Shown: one piece after another, positions 1-13,700 of the stretch
Layout of the letters: each line of letters starts with the position of its first letter
How positions within the stretch are numbered: the first letter of the stretch is position 1
Assembly (NCBI GenBank): GCA_963514095.1
Contig: OY741270.1
Span: 18,326,554 to 18,390,553 of the forward strand
DNA from: Eutrigla gurnardus
Taxonomy: Eukaryota; Chordata; Actinopteri; Perciformes; Triglidae
Direction of reading: 5' to 3'
DNA length: 64,000 nucleotides
The notes under the pieces: generated by a model
The model's database searches: none
The model's input: only the letters and a program-made list of their open reading frames with translations
Told to the model about the DNA's origin: nothing
Position numbers and translations under genes: made by a program

Positions 1-3000
1 GTCTGAAAAAGCAAGGACTCTGAGAACTGTGTTAAGGTTAGAGTAAAATAGGGGATAGTGTGAGTGTGTGGAAGGTTTACCTCGTTTTCTTAGACACAGC
101 CACATCCTCCTCCTTATTAGCATAGGCCATGGAGTCCTGTAGCAGCTGCCAAGGCAACCCAGTGCTAAAAGTCCACAAAGCCTGCGATGCTTCAGTCTGC
201 ATTACTCAGAATAGTACTCAATAGGAAGAAGCACTTGAGGTGCACTCATGCTTTCCCTGGAAACCTTATTTCATCACTTGAGTGGTCTGTCAATGTTAAA
301 TAGCCCCAGTTACAGCGCATTTAGCTGTTATTCTCTGAATTGGTTTAATTGATATAAATAAAACTGAAAAAATAGTGCATTTGATTGATATATTTAATAG
401 AAAATAGCCAGTAAATGGCCACACCAGTTGTGATGGATCAGTGTCATTTATTCATACTTTTGCTTATTGAAACGTTTGTGCTACTCTATTGTCCAACTTG
501 GTTTTGTGTTTCCTATGTGAGCCAGAACAAGGTAACTGTTTGTGTTACTTTGTGGAATCTACTGGTTCCTGTGTTTGCTTGAGTTGTGATATCTTGGACT
601 GTTTTTATAGACAGAAACCGTTGTCAAGTCAACTCTTCTTAAAACAAATCCTCGCTCAAATTTTTAAGCTTATTCCTCTCCAGCTCAGGATAAAAGGATT
701 CTGCAGACTACAAGCGGGATTCCTCTGGATCAAACTGAGTAATATACAAATAAACCCAAAAAGGTTTCAGACCGTCTTGAGGTCCCTGTGCTTGCATTAA
801 TCCACGCCTCTGCAAGGACCAAATGAACGAAGTGTCCTGTTTATGCAAGTGATCAATATTTAATCATAGTTTCAGTATGAGAACAAACAATGAGACACTT
901 TAAGACTCAACCACTTGTCAAAGTCCAATGAACCAAGTGGGCAGGCAGGATTGCCCAATCAGAGTAAATGATTCCCATCCTGTCAGGTATATGACGTGGT
1001 CCTGCATTTGTCACAGTCATTAAATGATGAATATCTTATCAAAGTAGGATTTGCCTTTTGTGAGAAAACAATCTCGTTTTTCTTTTCAAAATAAATGCCT
1101 CATAATTGTAATTGTAAGCCTCTCAGAGCAGGATATTGAGAATTGCATTGCATCTGGGAGCATAGCTGTGTTTGGAGTTAAATTTAAAATGTTGAAAATC
1201 CTGCTGCTTTGTCTCGGGGGGGATGCAGAGAGAGCAGCGAGGGAGGATGCTGAGGTTTCTAGGAAACAAGCTCTAAATAGCAACAGGAGAGTTCAGCCTT
1301 CCACCTAAACATGCCACACTTCATGAAGCGTAATGTAACTTGGCTCTCTGTCATTCTCTGCACATGCAATGCGTGGAACCAGAGCCAAGTTATGATCTGA
1401 ATCTCAGGTGTTATAACAGGCCTGCTTAGGAATTTCTTTCTGTTTATCCTCAGGCACACGCATCATTGGCTATGAGTTTAGAGTTGTTTTATTTGCAAGC
1501 ATGAATATGATGTAACAGAGGAGACGGGGAGGGGGGAGGGGGGGTGAAGCGGGTGTCCCAATGAGATAAAAGAAAAGAAACTCCAACAAAAAGCAGTGTA
1601 ACTGGATAATGACATTTAAAAAGCATCCCATTGAGGAGTCCCGTAAACGTCGTCCTCGGCTCCGCTGGGTCTGCTGTGAGCATGCAGTGTTTAGACAGAG
1701 CCAGAGATTGATCCTCCCCACCCTCCCCTTCACCCCCTTATCCCTAAAGCGTCCACCAGAGCCAAGCATGCACGCTATTACAAACTTGGCCACACTCTCT
1801 TATCCACAATTCCCTGGTCTCTTTATTATAAATCCTTAACTTGGAGCTCAAAATGTTTTCCGTTTGACAAGGCTTAGATTCTTTTTTGAAGGTTTTCTGT
1901 GTATGACAGAATTTAGCGTCATCTAACTTTGGGAAGTCAGTGATGTAATGGGGATATTTTTCCTAGCGGACTGTTTTCTGAAAGACATTATGCTGCTATT
2001 CCTGTCCTCGTAAAATAACAGCAGTATGATCAGCGTGGCTGGATCCAGTGCACAGATGACTGATGGGTAACCCTCCAGACTCCCAAAAGTGACTGGTTGC
2101 ATAGCCAGTGTTGGAATAGATCCAGCTGCACGGGAAAAGGTTATAGAACCCAGAACAAGTATCCGCCTGTGAGAGAGAATAAGAGAGTACTCTGTGTGTT
2201 CATGTAATGGCAAAAAATAGAAATTTGAACCATGCTAGATCAGTTTGAAATGCTGATGTATTCCTTTTTGAAGGAAAAATAAAAGCGCACCTATTAGGGA
2301 ATTAGTTTCGTACATAGTGGTCAAAGCACATGTTCAGCTGCAGTGGATCTTTAGCTGGAGGTCACAAAAACAACGTGGATACTTTGGGGTTATTCCAGGT
2401 TATTAAGTCTACGGTCTTTTTTTTATGTAGTTGTGTTCATCATTTCTATCAATTGTGCTGACCAAAGTTCTTATATTTTTGTAGAGGTCAAACAGAAATG
2501 TCAATATTAAACGCTTATCCAGTTGATCCTGGAAGTCGATCTGTGAACGATTGTAAAATGGCAAATTTTGAGCTGATTTCCCTGGAACCACAGTCGATGT
2601 TGAAGTCTCTGTGATGACTTTTGAAACTCTCTTTCAGCGTTCATTGTGGGGTTTGCAAAAGTTTTTGTGTGTGTCTGCACTATCTGTCTTCTGTAGATGT
2701 CTGTGGGGCCCAGTGCACACCCAGAGTTAAACACTAAGCACTGGACTTAATGTAGGCAAATGAGATTCTCCTGACCTCAGCACTAGCAGGAGCAGAGCCC
2801 TGCCACTGCTGAGGCCCACAGCACACAAAGACCGGCGTGTTTCTATTGTGTTTTTGTCATTAGCATTTTGCCAGCTCTTGGTTTGGCCCCCTCGCTGATT
2901 TCCTGTGGTGATATCTCCAACCAGCGGCCTTATCACCCCCGTGTACCTTCTGTAGAGGGGAAATTGCAGAAGGCAGAGCATTTAATGTAGAGGCATCCTG

Positions 3001-4580
3001 AGTCCTGATATGGTGAAATATGACGGAGCTGCAGGATGTTTGTTATTTTCAGTCTTATCGGAACTGACCGACCTGCCGCTTCAGGATGTGATGTATAAAT
3101 ATTATATAAACAAACGTGATGTGATGTAAAAACATGGTGGAGATGGAGGCTGAGTGTTTGTCCTGGCCTCCGTCATGATTAATTAATGGATTGCCAAGAG
3201 ATTATATTTTCCAACTGCACCTGCATTTTTATTTTTTTTTTTGCTTTAGTGTCTAGTGAGCTATCGATAACACCTGTCTGTCAGGTGATCCGATGACTCT
3301 GCGATGTCTTCAGCTGGTCTGATCTGTCTTGTTCCTCAAGAGATTGTGTGTTTCCTGTATTTCAGCATTTTCCTGTGTGGTTGTGTGTACTGCTTAAGAG
3401 GAGCAGAAGGCCCTGGCAGCTCTCTGCTTTATTTATTTGAACAGGAGTCATTTGTCCCCCTGGGCCTCAGATGGCCTCTGCTGTGTTTGTTGTCTAAACC
3501 AGTCACAAGGATGAAATAAAAAATACAGTTTTTAGGGCCAAATTCAATAAGGTGTGTCTGCATATGTGAGAGATTCATCTGCTCCCCATGTTGAACAGGT
3601 CTTGAGGATTTAGTTCTACCGTTTGATGGGCTGCCCTTAATCTTTTTTTTCTAAGTAGGCTATGGATGATAACAGGACAAATAGCTTCAAGTGCTGCTAT
3701 TTCAGGGAACAAAAAATTAAAAAGTTCTCCATATCACTTAAGCTATGGTGGACATAAATCACCATGCAGTGAAGCTTTTCTACAGACAGACCATTCTTAG
3801 ATAACCTTTTTTTTGTGTCTTCAATGTAATGTGACAAGTGAAGAACCATTTGTATTTATACCATTTCAAGCCCTCACAGCCTCTGACCTCATCTGGTAAA
3901 TGGTTGAGATTTAGTTAAGTCCCTGAGGGTTTGGGGTTTGGGTCTTAGAGGGGTCACTGAGATTGGGCCATCCATTGCAGAAATGAGAATACTCACACCC
4001 TCCGCTGGCGGAGAACATGCGGCAGCTCTGGGAGACGTGGTAAACCCCAGTAAGCAGTTAGCTGGAATTCAGCCAGCGTGAACCCCCAGTACCCGGGGGC
4101 CTGATCCTGGATCAGCAGACTTTCTTACGATACACAGGTTAAACCCAGAAGCCCACCATCCCGCTGTGACTCATGGCGCTGAGGTTTGCGCTAAATTCAA
4201 GTTGCTGCGGCCGCTGACTGGGCGTCTCTCTCCCAGCGGTGCAGAGTGCCGACTACACTCCTCCCGGCGAGTTGGTCTCCTAGGATGAGATGATGGTGCA
4301 GATCGTTTTCTCGTTTCTGTCACTTTGGATTTAGTCCAAGAAACAAAGTATCAAACCGACACCGACCGTACAGCCCCCGGTTGGTGCCACAAACACACAG
4401 ATGGCAAACATAAACTAAAAGTTTGGTTGAATTTTGCGTAGTCTTGCCCTACTGTTAGTGACACATTTCACATTTTAAATGTGAACCAAAACAAAAAGTA
4501 AGTAAATCTACAGATTACTTGATAAATAATATAATCATTAAATGCAATTCCATCCTTCTTTTATGTCTGTTTTTTATTAG
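1..4580 (+). other. itpk1: Intron of itpk1 (right end of a long intron)
   Basis: No coding exon is recognisable here on either strand. The short open frames resemble no ITPK1 segment, and the missing N-terminal residues of the kinase are not encoded here. The splice acceptor is at 4579-4580 after a T-rich tract. A GC-richer patch near 4000-4290 stands out from the AT-rich background but has no feature I can name. Confidence 0.7.
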
Positions 4581-7500
4581 ATGAAAGGATTTGCTCTCCT
4601 CCGTTCATGGTGCTGAACACGGAGTGCAGCCCAGATGTGCTCGAGCAGATCAAGAGGCAAGGACTCACATTCCCCTTCAGTAAGTGTTTTTTTATTATCT
4701 CAGTCTCTAGTTATCGAGGACTTAAATCTAGACTCCATATATATTACTTAGACCTAATAATCGTATTTTTAAATCGTGTTTTCTTTCTTCCTCAGTTTGC
4801 AAAACACGGGTTGCTCATGGAACCAACTCCCACGAGGTAAGAGGTCACAGGGCTCCGAGGTCACTCACACCCTCCACAGATTGCTTTGTGTGAGCAGTAA
4901 CACTTTTACACACTTAACTCAAGTCCAAACAACTAAATCAGATAAAGTGCTGTAAGTCATGTATCTTTGTGTGTGAGCTGAAATCGATACCCCCTTGTCA
5001 GGCTGGCCAAATAGTCGTCATTCCTCCGCACTCACTCACTGCATTGACTTTAGTTAAGATTTAACTAGACTTGTTGGGTTGGACAACTACTTCAGTTTGA
5101 TTATTTCTTTAAGTTTAGGCGTGTTTACTGTGTGTGTCCATAGATGGCCATTATCTTCAGCGAAGAGGACCTGAAGGACGTGAAACCTCCTTGTGTGATC
5201 CAGAGCTTCATCAACCACAACGCAGTGCTCTACAAGGTGTTTGTGGTCGGAGACTCCTACACTGTGGTGGAGAGACCTTCACTGAAGAACTTCCCTGCTG
5301 GACCGGCAGGTGAGGAGAGAGACAGCCAGGGTTGTTCAGTCGCTGCTACCAGCCACACTGGCCAGACTATGGAAGTTGAACAGCTTTTCCAAATAACCCA
5401 ATAAAAGACCTCATAAAATGGCTTTATAGTCCCTGTGATTGGACCTATTCACCCTTTTAAGGGGTGCAGTAGAGTGCAATTGCTTTGCCCTATTGGTACC
5501 GTTGAAAATATGTAAGAGGAGCTCTGTGTTCCGCCGTAAACACGTCAGAAGCCTTACCCGTGATGCAAGTTTGAATACAGGGTTGTCCCCTGGCACAAAT
5601 TAGTCCAGTATTTGCATGTGATATAGTGGAGGCCCTCATGTAAAGCCGTTCCACCATCAGCGTAGTTGTCTGCTTTGTGTAACGCTACAGAGAGAACGGT
5701 TGCCTTCAGCCTGGAATGTTGAGCAGTGCAGCAGAAAAAAGCACAACCCTTGTCAAACACATAAAGCAGCATACCACAGTGTTACATCTGCACATCGTTT
5801 GGATCACTGTGCTCCGCGGCCTAGAGCCATGCAGCGGGTTTAGTAAATGAAGGGAAAGACCGGATGAAAACGTGAGGCAAGGAGATAAAGAGAGGTGGAG
5901 GTTAGTGTTTTGAACACACTTAGAAATAACTGTGAAAGATGTCCTCTATCATCCCGCCTTCCTCCCCGTGCTTCTGAGTTAAACTGGTTGTTCATCCACT
6001 CTTAGAATGAACAAGCCCGTCTGCCTGACACTTCATTACCACGACCCTCTACAACCCGAGGAGCATATTTATTTGGACAGTGATGGAATTTACTTTTTCC
6101 CCCTCCACTGCCCGCCCCTCTTCCTTCCCTCAGGCACTCTCGTGTTAATTATTACAACGATAACAAAGAAAATGGGGCGATACATTCTGAAGTTCATCCT
6201 GTCACATTTATCACGGCTTCAAAGGAAATGCATGGTCCAAAGAAAACCACTTGGATGCTGATTTGGTCTTAAGTGAACCCTCAACATGACGTGGTTATGA
6301 CTTAGAGGGTTAAATGTTTAAAGACTTCACACCAGGGTGCTTTGGTTTAAGGTTTCTGTGTTTTTTTTCACCAGGTGTTGAAATCGGTAAATTAACTTGA
6401 GGTCTGTTTCCTCATTGCACTGTGTAACCTGCTAAGTACTGCTGCCACCTAGTGCCCGATATGAGAAATGAATTAAAATTCAACCTCACCTTTTCCCTCT
6501 GTGTCTCCTTTACAGACAGGAAAGCAATCTTCTTCAACAGCCACAACGTTTCCAAACCAGAGTCGTCCTCAGACTTGACCACGGTACGTCCACAACGTCA
6601 TGACTGCTATTCCGTGTGATGTTTGTGAGTTTTATTGCTAATAACCTTTAATATTGTATCTCAGAGAGAGAACGTAGAGGGAGTGTCTCAGCCACCCAGT
6701 GATGATGTCATCAGAGAGTTGTCCAGGTCATTGCGGCAGGCGCTGGGCGTGTCCTTGTTTGGCATCGACGTCATCATCAACAACCAAACAGGCCAACATG
6801 CTGTCATTGACGTCAATGCATTCCCCGGTAGGTGCAGGCTCCCGTCCACACGGGAGGGTTGGGTTTTATTTGGGTGTCGTTTTTTGTTTTATTGTACCTC
6901 CACGCTGGCGACAGTCGTGACAGGAGGCATTGTGTTTTGGGCTCGTCCGTCCCGTTCTCGTGAAATCGATACTTCAGGAATGCCTTCAGGGAATTTCTTC
7001 AAATTTGGCACAAATGTCCACTGGGACTTAAGGTTAGAATGTGGATCAGCGTGACCTCACAAAACACGCATGAGGGTAACTAATATGCCATCGATGACCA
7101 TTTGAACAAATGTCTAGTAGGATAAAATGATGGAAGTGATGACATTTTGGACAGGCGTGGGTGTAAACTGGTTGGTGGAGGCATACAACTGTAACGCGGA
7201 AGTTGAAGTTTTAATTTCTATCTATGGTGACCTGGTATTTAAATGTCACTCTTTCTGGTGCCATTGTCTAAAAACTAAGAGACATAGTGATGTCCTTCTT
7301 TTGTGCAACCTGTTCTAAGGTGGTAAATGCTACTCTGTGTAATCCTGTACTCTGTTTGGTGTCAAAACATGAACCAGGTCTCAGCCACTCTGTTAACAAG
7401 AACTCCCAAAAGAGAGATTTTAAGTTCAGGTCTCTGAACCGCTGCATACACCTGCTTCTTGTACAGCTACATAGCAAGTACACAGGAATATAACTCGTGC

Positions 7501-7885
7501 AAACATTTGGAATGTGGTCAAAAGCTGAATTAACCGAACTGACTTGTGTCCCCCAATGTGATCAGGTTATGAGGGTGTCCCTGAGTTTTTCAATGACCTC
7601 CTGAACCACATCACCAGCGTGCTTCAGAGCCACAACCCAGACTTCGCCCCTGCCAGCGAGCAGCCCAAAGGCCTGCCGGTGAGCACCACGGTACCCAACG
7701 CTGCCCCCCCGGCCCCTGGCTGCTGCAGCATGCTGGGAAAAGAGGCCGGCGGCAGCCCCTGGATCGTAGAGGGCGACGCAGGGCTGAAGGGCCCCCGTCA
7801 GAGACTGGGCTGCAACTCGGCCATGTCCCCCAACTTCCAGCAGCATTGTGTCTCCACGATAGCTACCAAGGCTTCCTCCCAGTGA
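4581..7885 (+). CDS. itpk1: Inositol-tetrakisphosphate 1-kinase, 3' part (six last coding exons)
   Basis: Cytosolic ATP-grasp kinase that phosphorylates inositol tri- and tetrakisphosphates on the route to InsP5 and InsP6. Coding exons: 4581-4679, 4796-4836, 5144-5309, 6516-6583, 6665-6827, 7566-7885, all with GT-AG borders and compatible phases; the first starts inside a codon, so the 5' exons (about 130 residues in human) lie left of the window. Seen: RICSPPF at the start, then KTRVAHGTNSHE, FINHNAVLYKVFVVGDSYTV, IFFNSHNVSKPESSS, and ALGVSLFGIDVIINNQTGQH leading to IDVNAFPGYEGV, the ATP-grasp nucleotide and metal-binding end. The last exon carries a low-complexity tail and closes with a conserved LATKASSQ-like end (IATKASSQ) before TGA. 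About 284 residues are visible. The order of motifs matches human ITPK1 throughout. Convergent with plk4. Confidence 0.95.
6960..7180. repeat. itpk1: Degenerate teleost interspersed repeat in the last itpk1 intron
   Basis: The segment with TTCTTCAAATTTGGCACAAA, followed by GTCCACTGGGACTTAAGG and a TGACCTCACAAAACACG stretch, looks like a very common interspersed sequence of perch-like fish genomes. The match is from memory, and the borders are approximate. Confidence 0.45.
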
Positions 7886-10290
7886 CTGATCCCCTGTCCC
7901 CACTCCATTTGATCTCTGAACAAACAACGGATGACAATGGTGACAATAATAATAATCATAATAATTATGATGTTAATGATGATAATATATCTAATCAAAA
8001 AGCAAACCCTTTCCTATATAGTTATTGGAAATTATGGTGATTGAGTGTAAGCTTTTTTCTCTCTGCCTTTTTTGTATTTTTGGTTTCGTCTAATGAGACT
8101 TAACAGTACTGTAATGTGAACTTTTGGGAACTTTTGCCTAATAGCTGATTTTATTTTTCTCTCTTGTGTGAGTTCTCTGTAATGAAAAGGGTCCAGGTGA
8201 GGTAGCTAATGGGAATGGCTGAATCAGGACTGGAGAAAAATGTGCCACTAGACGTGCAATGTATGATCCCTTATATCTCACACACACACAAACACAAACA
8301 AAGGTACGTTTATATTGCAACGGACCGTGCGAGTGATGTGTGCCTGTATTCTGGTCAAGACCACTGACTCCTCCACAAAGGGTGAGGAGGAGAAAAGGTG
8401 ACTCGGCATTTGAACACTACTCCACAGATCCTGGGCTGCTATGTGACTGTGGCCAACTGACGGCGGAGAACATAATGAGTCTGAACACGAACGGCAAGAG
8501 AAGTTTGGTTTTGTCGGTTTGAACAAACGGGTGAGCCGTTTTACTTTTCCGAGTGCCATCAAATTTCCTTTGAGGGTCGGAGGGACGCCTGCAGAAAGAA
8601 AAAATTCAAAGCTTCAACAGAAGAAAGTAAATCTCAATGGCCACGTGACCAATTTTTTTCTTTTAAATGATTGTCGCACCAATGTTTGTAGGTCTTTGAG
8701 TGTTTTACTGTACGTCAGATGCCATGGTGTTCCAACAAACCAACCATGTCCTTGTCAAGGGGCTCAGTTTGAGTTGCTCTGGTGCAGGAAGACGAGGATC
8801 ACATTCCTTTTTCCTGTTTTGTGGATATCTTCAGAGAATTCCATGACTTTTTTCCGAATTCCAGTGGGATCTTGTGAGATTTCTCTCATCACTTCATGGG
8901 TCTGTAAATCGTCTTAATCAGACTTCTCCACGTGTCTTCAATGCTTGTTTCTGTGATGTGAGCAAACTACTCTCCTTTAGCCAACTTGACATATCAACAG
9001 ACTTGGGGCTGCTTTGTTAATCAGATAATTGTTATTAAAAAAAAATCAATTACTCCACTAAAATCAAACTAAAATGTGTCTTTGAGTATTTACCATTATT
9101 ATTTTTGGTATTATTTTGATACCATTAAATGGCGTTCTAGATGATTGAGGACTATGTCACTCTAACTGCTCTTTCTAACAAAGTTATGTTAACGAAGCCT
9201 TCAGTCCGGTTGGTTCATTTGCTTCACACTTAAACGCTCTGACCTGTCTCCTGTTCCAGCTGCTGTATTTGTCACGTTGAAATCATTTGGACGGGAAGTG
9301 AGGGGGAGACAGTCCAGCTCTTGTTCCCAGTGTTCACTGTGAGATTTTTTTACTCCAATTTTGTTAATATCTTTGTCCTGATATCTAATAAGAGCAACTT
9401 TATTTTATTGAGATTTTATGGGGAAAAGTTTTATATAAATGAAAGCACGGGGATGTTTTTGAACAAACGGTGGATATTTACTAGTTCTAGTAAAATGCTG
9501 GGTTTGGGTTGTACAGGTGGTGTCAAAGGCACAGATGGGCTTGTAGTTGATGCTGTCGTCTCCCTCTAGCATCTAGTGGGAGTGCCAACCTGCAGATTTT
9601 TACATTCCTCTGAGCGTGCTTCTTCTCTTGTCCCAGAGAGCTCCAACTAGTTGTTTTATGTCCTCCATCAGTATCCGAGAGAACTGGCTGTCCTCTTTCT
9701 CGCCCTGTGATCGTAAATAGTGTCAGCGCAGCGATCTCACAGCATCTCTCTGGGACAAAAGAATACCAATGATGTTCTGAAAGTTGGCCTTCATGGGACG
9801 CATCATATTGTGAGTTATTTCCACACGACGTCCTGTTATAATCTCTCACAACTTGAGCGTCGTGAAGCGACAGTATATTCAGAATGTAAAGGTATTGCAG
9901 CAGGTTCAGGGGAACTCCCTCCCCAAATCCTCATCTAGAAAAAGACGCAAAGTTTTGGATGCGTCCCTGTTAAAGCTGGAAAGGCTATCTGTGTACACCA
10001 CTATATTGTGTGTCCTATGTTGTGTTCCTTATCGTGCTTCTTAATGGGAAATAAATGGTTAATCCTACCCGTGGTCATTTCTGCAACCCAGGCGGTGTTG
10101 TCATGCTCCCAGGTTCCACCTGAATGTTTACTTCTTGGGTGTCTTGTACAGTACGTGTATATATGCCTAGGCTTACATCCGTACAGTATGTTTTGTATCA
10201 GTTCTGTAATTGAGAGGAATCCACAATTTTGTGAATTTTTTTAATTAAATGGCCAAATCAACAGGGCGAAATAAACATGTGAAACCTTTT
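7886..10290 (+). other. itpk1: Probable 3' untranslated region of itpk1
   Basis: About 2.4 kb of AT-rich DNA without credible coding frames follows the itpk1 stop. An AATAAA hexamer at 10270-10275 is the best end signal. Another lies near 10,049, so shorter forms are possible. The transcript end near 10,290 would leave about 220 bp before the convergent plk4 end. Confidence 0.6.
10270..10275 (+). terminator. itpk1: Polyadenylation signal, itpk1
   Basis: AATAAA on the plus strand, the last good hexamer before the convergent plk4 transcript. Assignment is by position only. Confidence 0.5.
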
Positions 10291-10530
10291 CTGGCTTGAT
10301 TTAATTCGGCTGTTTTTGCTATCGGAGTTTCTGGGTAGATGCTGTCGTGTGCGCTCACCTTACATTAGACTCTAAATGGAAAACTCTGCTCAATCCATTC
10401 AGTTGATGTCTTGTGGTCATTAAATACTTTTAATTACTTTCTACAAAAAAAATAACCCTTCATGAATAGATCAGGTGCAAAGAGAACACTGCAAAACAAA
10501 GTGCAGCATTAGTCCACCGGCCTCCAGATG

Positions 10531-10536
10531 TTTATT
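10531..10536 (-). terminator. plk4: Polyadenylation signal, plk4
   Basis: TTTATT on the plus strand reads AATAAA on the minus strand, about 235 bp past the plk4 stop. It would place the transcript end near 10,510. Confidence 0.5.
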
Positions 10537-10770
10537 GACTCGGCATTTATGAGATTCACATTTCATAGAATTGGGGAAACAGTAAAAACATTACAAACAC
10601 CAAATGAGACAAAATGCTTATTAAAATAAAAAATATATCTTTTCATAATCTTAGTCTTCTGTACATGTAAAAAGGAAAAACATATTTACACACCGCTAGA
10701 CAAAGTACACTGCTAATGCTACTTTTGATCCCTGCCAGGCCATCCCTGACTTTTTTTAAATCACCTATTG

Positions 10771-13700
10771 TTAATGAGGTTGTAGATGATGTGCTGTGGG
10801 GTTGGCCAGCAGTCCCAGGATGGTGGAGAGACAGTGCAGCTTCTCCTTCACGTGCTCTGGCAACTTCTCATTCTCTTTATACCTGTGGAGAAGACGAACA
10901 TTAATGAGATCTGTCCCCCGGATGCCACTTCCTGAGTAACGGCTGACAAACCAATGAAGTGACGGAACCCATTGTGACGTGTTTTGCACCTGGTTATCCT
11001 GCCTTCCGGGGACGTGTAAGTGATGCAGGAGACTCCTGCCTGAACCACCAGCTGAGACCCGTCGTTGAACTGCACCCACACCTCTCCACTCGTCAGCTGC
11101 AGATACAATAACGGATTAAATCATTTAATCAGGACATTTCTTTGCCGTTTATAAATTAGCTTAATTCATTCAACCAATTACCTGGGATGCCCATCCAACA
11201 TTGGGGACAAATATTGATTTAACCACTTTTCCTGTGTTTTGCACCAGGTCCTGTCGCAGTGGGGAGCTTTTCTTACTCAGGCTGGCCGTGGTAAAATCAG
11301 ACCCATCGTAGGAGATCATCTGTAAGTATATATTTTTTTGAAAATCAAAGACAAATCTCGTCATATTCTAGCTGTTAAAGCCTCTATAAAAAATGTTTCA
11401 TGCATCTTTAAGTGTAGGACTGTAAGACACTCACTGAAGGATGGATTTGTGGAGGTTGAGGAGGTGAGGCTGTATCAGGAGGCACTGGGTGGGAGGGGAG
11501 GGCCGATGGGAACGGGGAGTCTGGGTTGGCAGGTCTCCTAGGAGGGGTGACATATACAAAAATAGCATTAGCCACATGGGGCAAAGCTGAAAACAAAAAC
11601 GTACAACGAACAGTGCGTTCCTCTCACCTGCCAATAGTTATGGGGAAGAAAGGGACCGTCTTTGTGCTGCGCTGCTCCTCTGCTGTGATAGCGGCCTCTA
11701 GGGACAAACACATGCTATGGCCCTCATCAGACAGCTCCATGCACAGCCTGCTCTCTGGGCTCAGGCCGCTCAGCCCCACCTCGCCCTTCACCGTGTACGA
11801 CTTCCCGCTCTTCTCCACCACTCGCACCAGCTCCGATGTTTTGTGAGTCTTTGCTCCTACACAACATCAGAGTTTATGAAGCATTACATATTAACTCAGA
11901 CACAAAAAGGTCAGTGCAGCTTCTCCCACAGTTGGATCAGAAGTTTCAGTAAACACGTTTGCCTCACCATCATAAAAGCAAACTTCCAGGTCTGCATTGG
12001 GAGAGTTCTCCATCAGCATGACCTTCGCATACTTGGTGTAAAGCGTCACTTTTGGAGTCTTGGATTTCACGAGCTGCACAAACTTGGAGGCGTACTGGTA
12101 CTTCTTCCAGTATTTTTCTGTGAAAAAATAAATTGGAAATTAATTTAATCAATTCAAATCAATTAATGCATATTTTTTTTAATTTCGTACAAGCTAATGT
12201 TACAAGCTGATGAGATGTGATCAGAATACCTGGAAGGTCTTCGTAGCTACAAATCAGAATATCTTCTGGAGGAGCAGGAGGACAGTCCAGGACAGGAAAA
12301 CCCTTTCCACCATTAGGCTGGTATATTGTCACCTAAAAGAGATGATTTATAATAAGCTTTATTTGTATTGTGCCAGCAGCCTTGTGTCATATCACGTTGT
12401 TATTCTACCCCCTACCAGTCACACAGGGAACATTTCAGATACGTAATAGTGTAATTCAATAAGCTCACCATCGAACCATCACAGGAAATCCGAAGGACTT
12501 CTTTTACCCTCTCTTGACCATTGTGGCTTTTTAACAACTCCATACACACTTCACCTGTGTCCAAGACGCTCACCTGTAGGAAATAGAAGGAAAACAAACT
12601 TGACAATTATCTAAACTGCTCACACAATGAACATTAACAGATTATCAAAGAGTATGTGCAATATCTTACAACAGCATTTTTGGTCTTCTGCCTGATAGCC
12701 TTTAGTCTGGAGGCGCACAGAGGCGGGAGTATGTCCCTCAGCGTTTTCTTCTCTTTATCCACACTAGGTTTGGCTGGAGGGAGCTTTAATTCCCTGCCGT
12801 GAGGAGGTTGGAACTCCGCTCCAGGTATATTTTCCCTATAAGAGTCAGAGTTTGAGGGCAGGTTGTGGTGCTGGTTGTGGTGAGGGTTCACACCTCGGCT
12901 CATGGGCTTGTCTGTCCAGGAATTGTGAACCCCCAAGGGTTCTCTGCTGCTATGGAAGCTGCCACTGCTGCTGTGAGTGCTGCCGTCTGCGGGCCTCTGC
13001 CCAGAAGCTGAGAAAGAATAGAATGTATTTATAAAGATCTGGTTACATAGAATGGTTTTAATCGTGTGCTAAGATTAATTTATCAAGTTTTCCACCCCAT
13101 CATTCATATTCATTCTTACAAGGGTGGCTGGAGCCTATACTAGCCCATCCATCCCATCCATCCCTCCATTTATCAGGGCCCGGCCTTGGCACATGGCGCT
13201 CAATTCATATAGGGTCTGTATACTAGCATCTATTTGTATATGTAAACCCTAACAACTTCTAATACTACCACTGCTAGGTCATTTCATTCTCAGACATTTG
13301 TCATTTAAGAGTATCTCCAACCAATCAACTAAAAACCCAAAGAATGCTTGAATGAGAACCTAAATTCAGAGAAAATAACAATGCTGAAATCTCTCTCATA
13401 CACACAAATAATTAAAAAAAACAGCATTTTACCCTCATTATTGAGCCAATTAGTAACTCCCTCCAGGTCTTGGAATTGCAAGTTTGGTGGATGTGCAGTC
13501 TGTGTGGATAATAAATACCCAGAACTGAAGAAGAAGAAAATGTAATCTGTTAGTCTCATTACATTTTGTAAAAATGAATATAAGCTCATGAATAGAGAAA
13601 CGTCTTACTTTAGTGATTGTTTGACAGGCGGAGAGGGGAGATTTCCTTGTTCTGAAAACAGGCGCTGAGTGGAGGAAATGGGGAAAATTGGTCTCCCTGA

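Noticed and set aside
1470..1839. Overlapping frames of 64-107 codons on both strands
   Set aside because: Low-complexity translations within an itpk1 intron, with no recognisable domain and no splice context.
7562..7927. 121-codon minus-strand frame
   Set aside because: It is the antisense shadow of the last itpk1 exon, whose GC-rich codons keep the opposite strand open.
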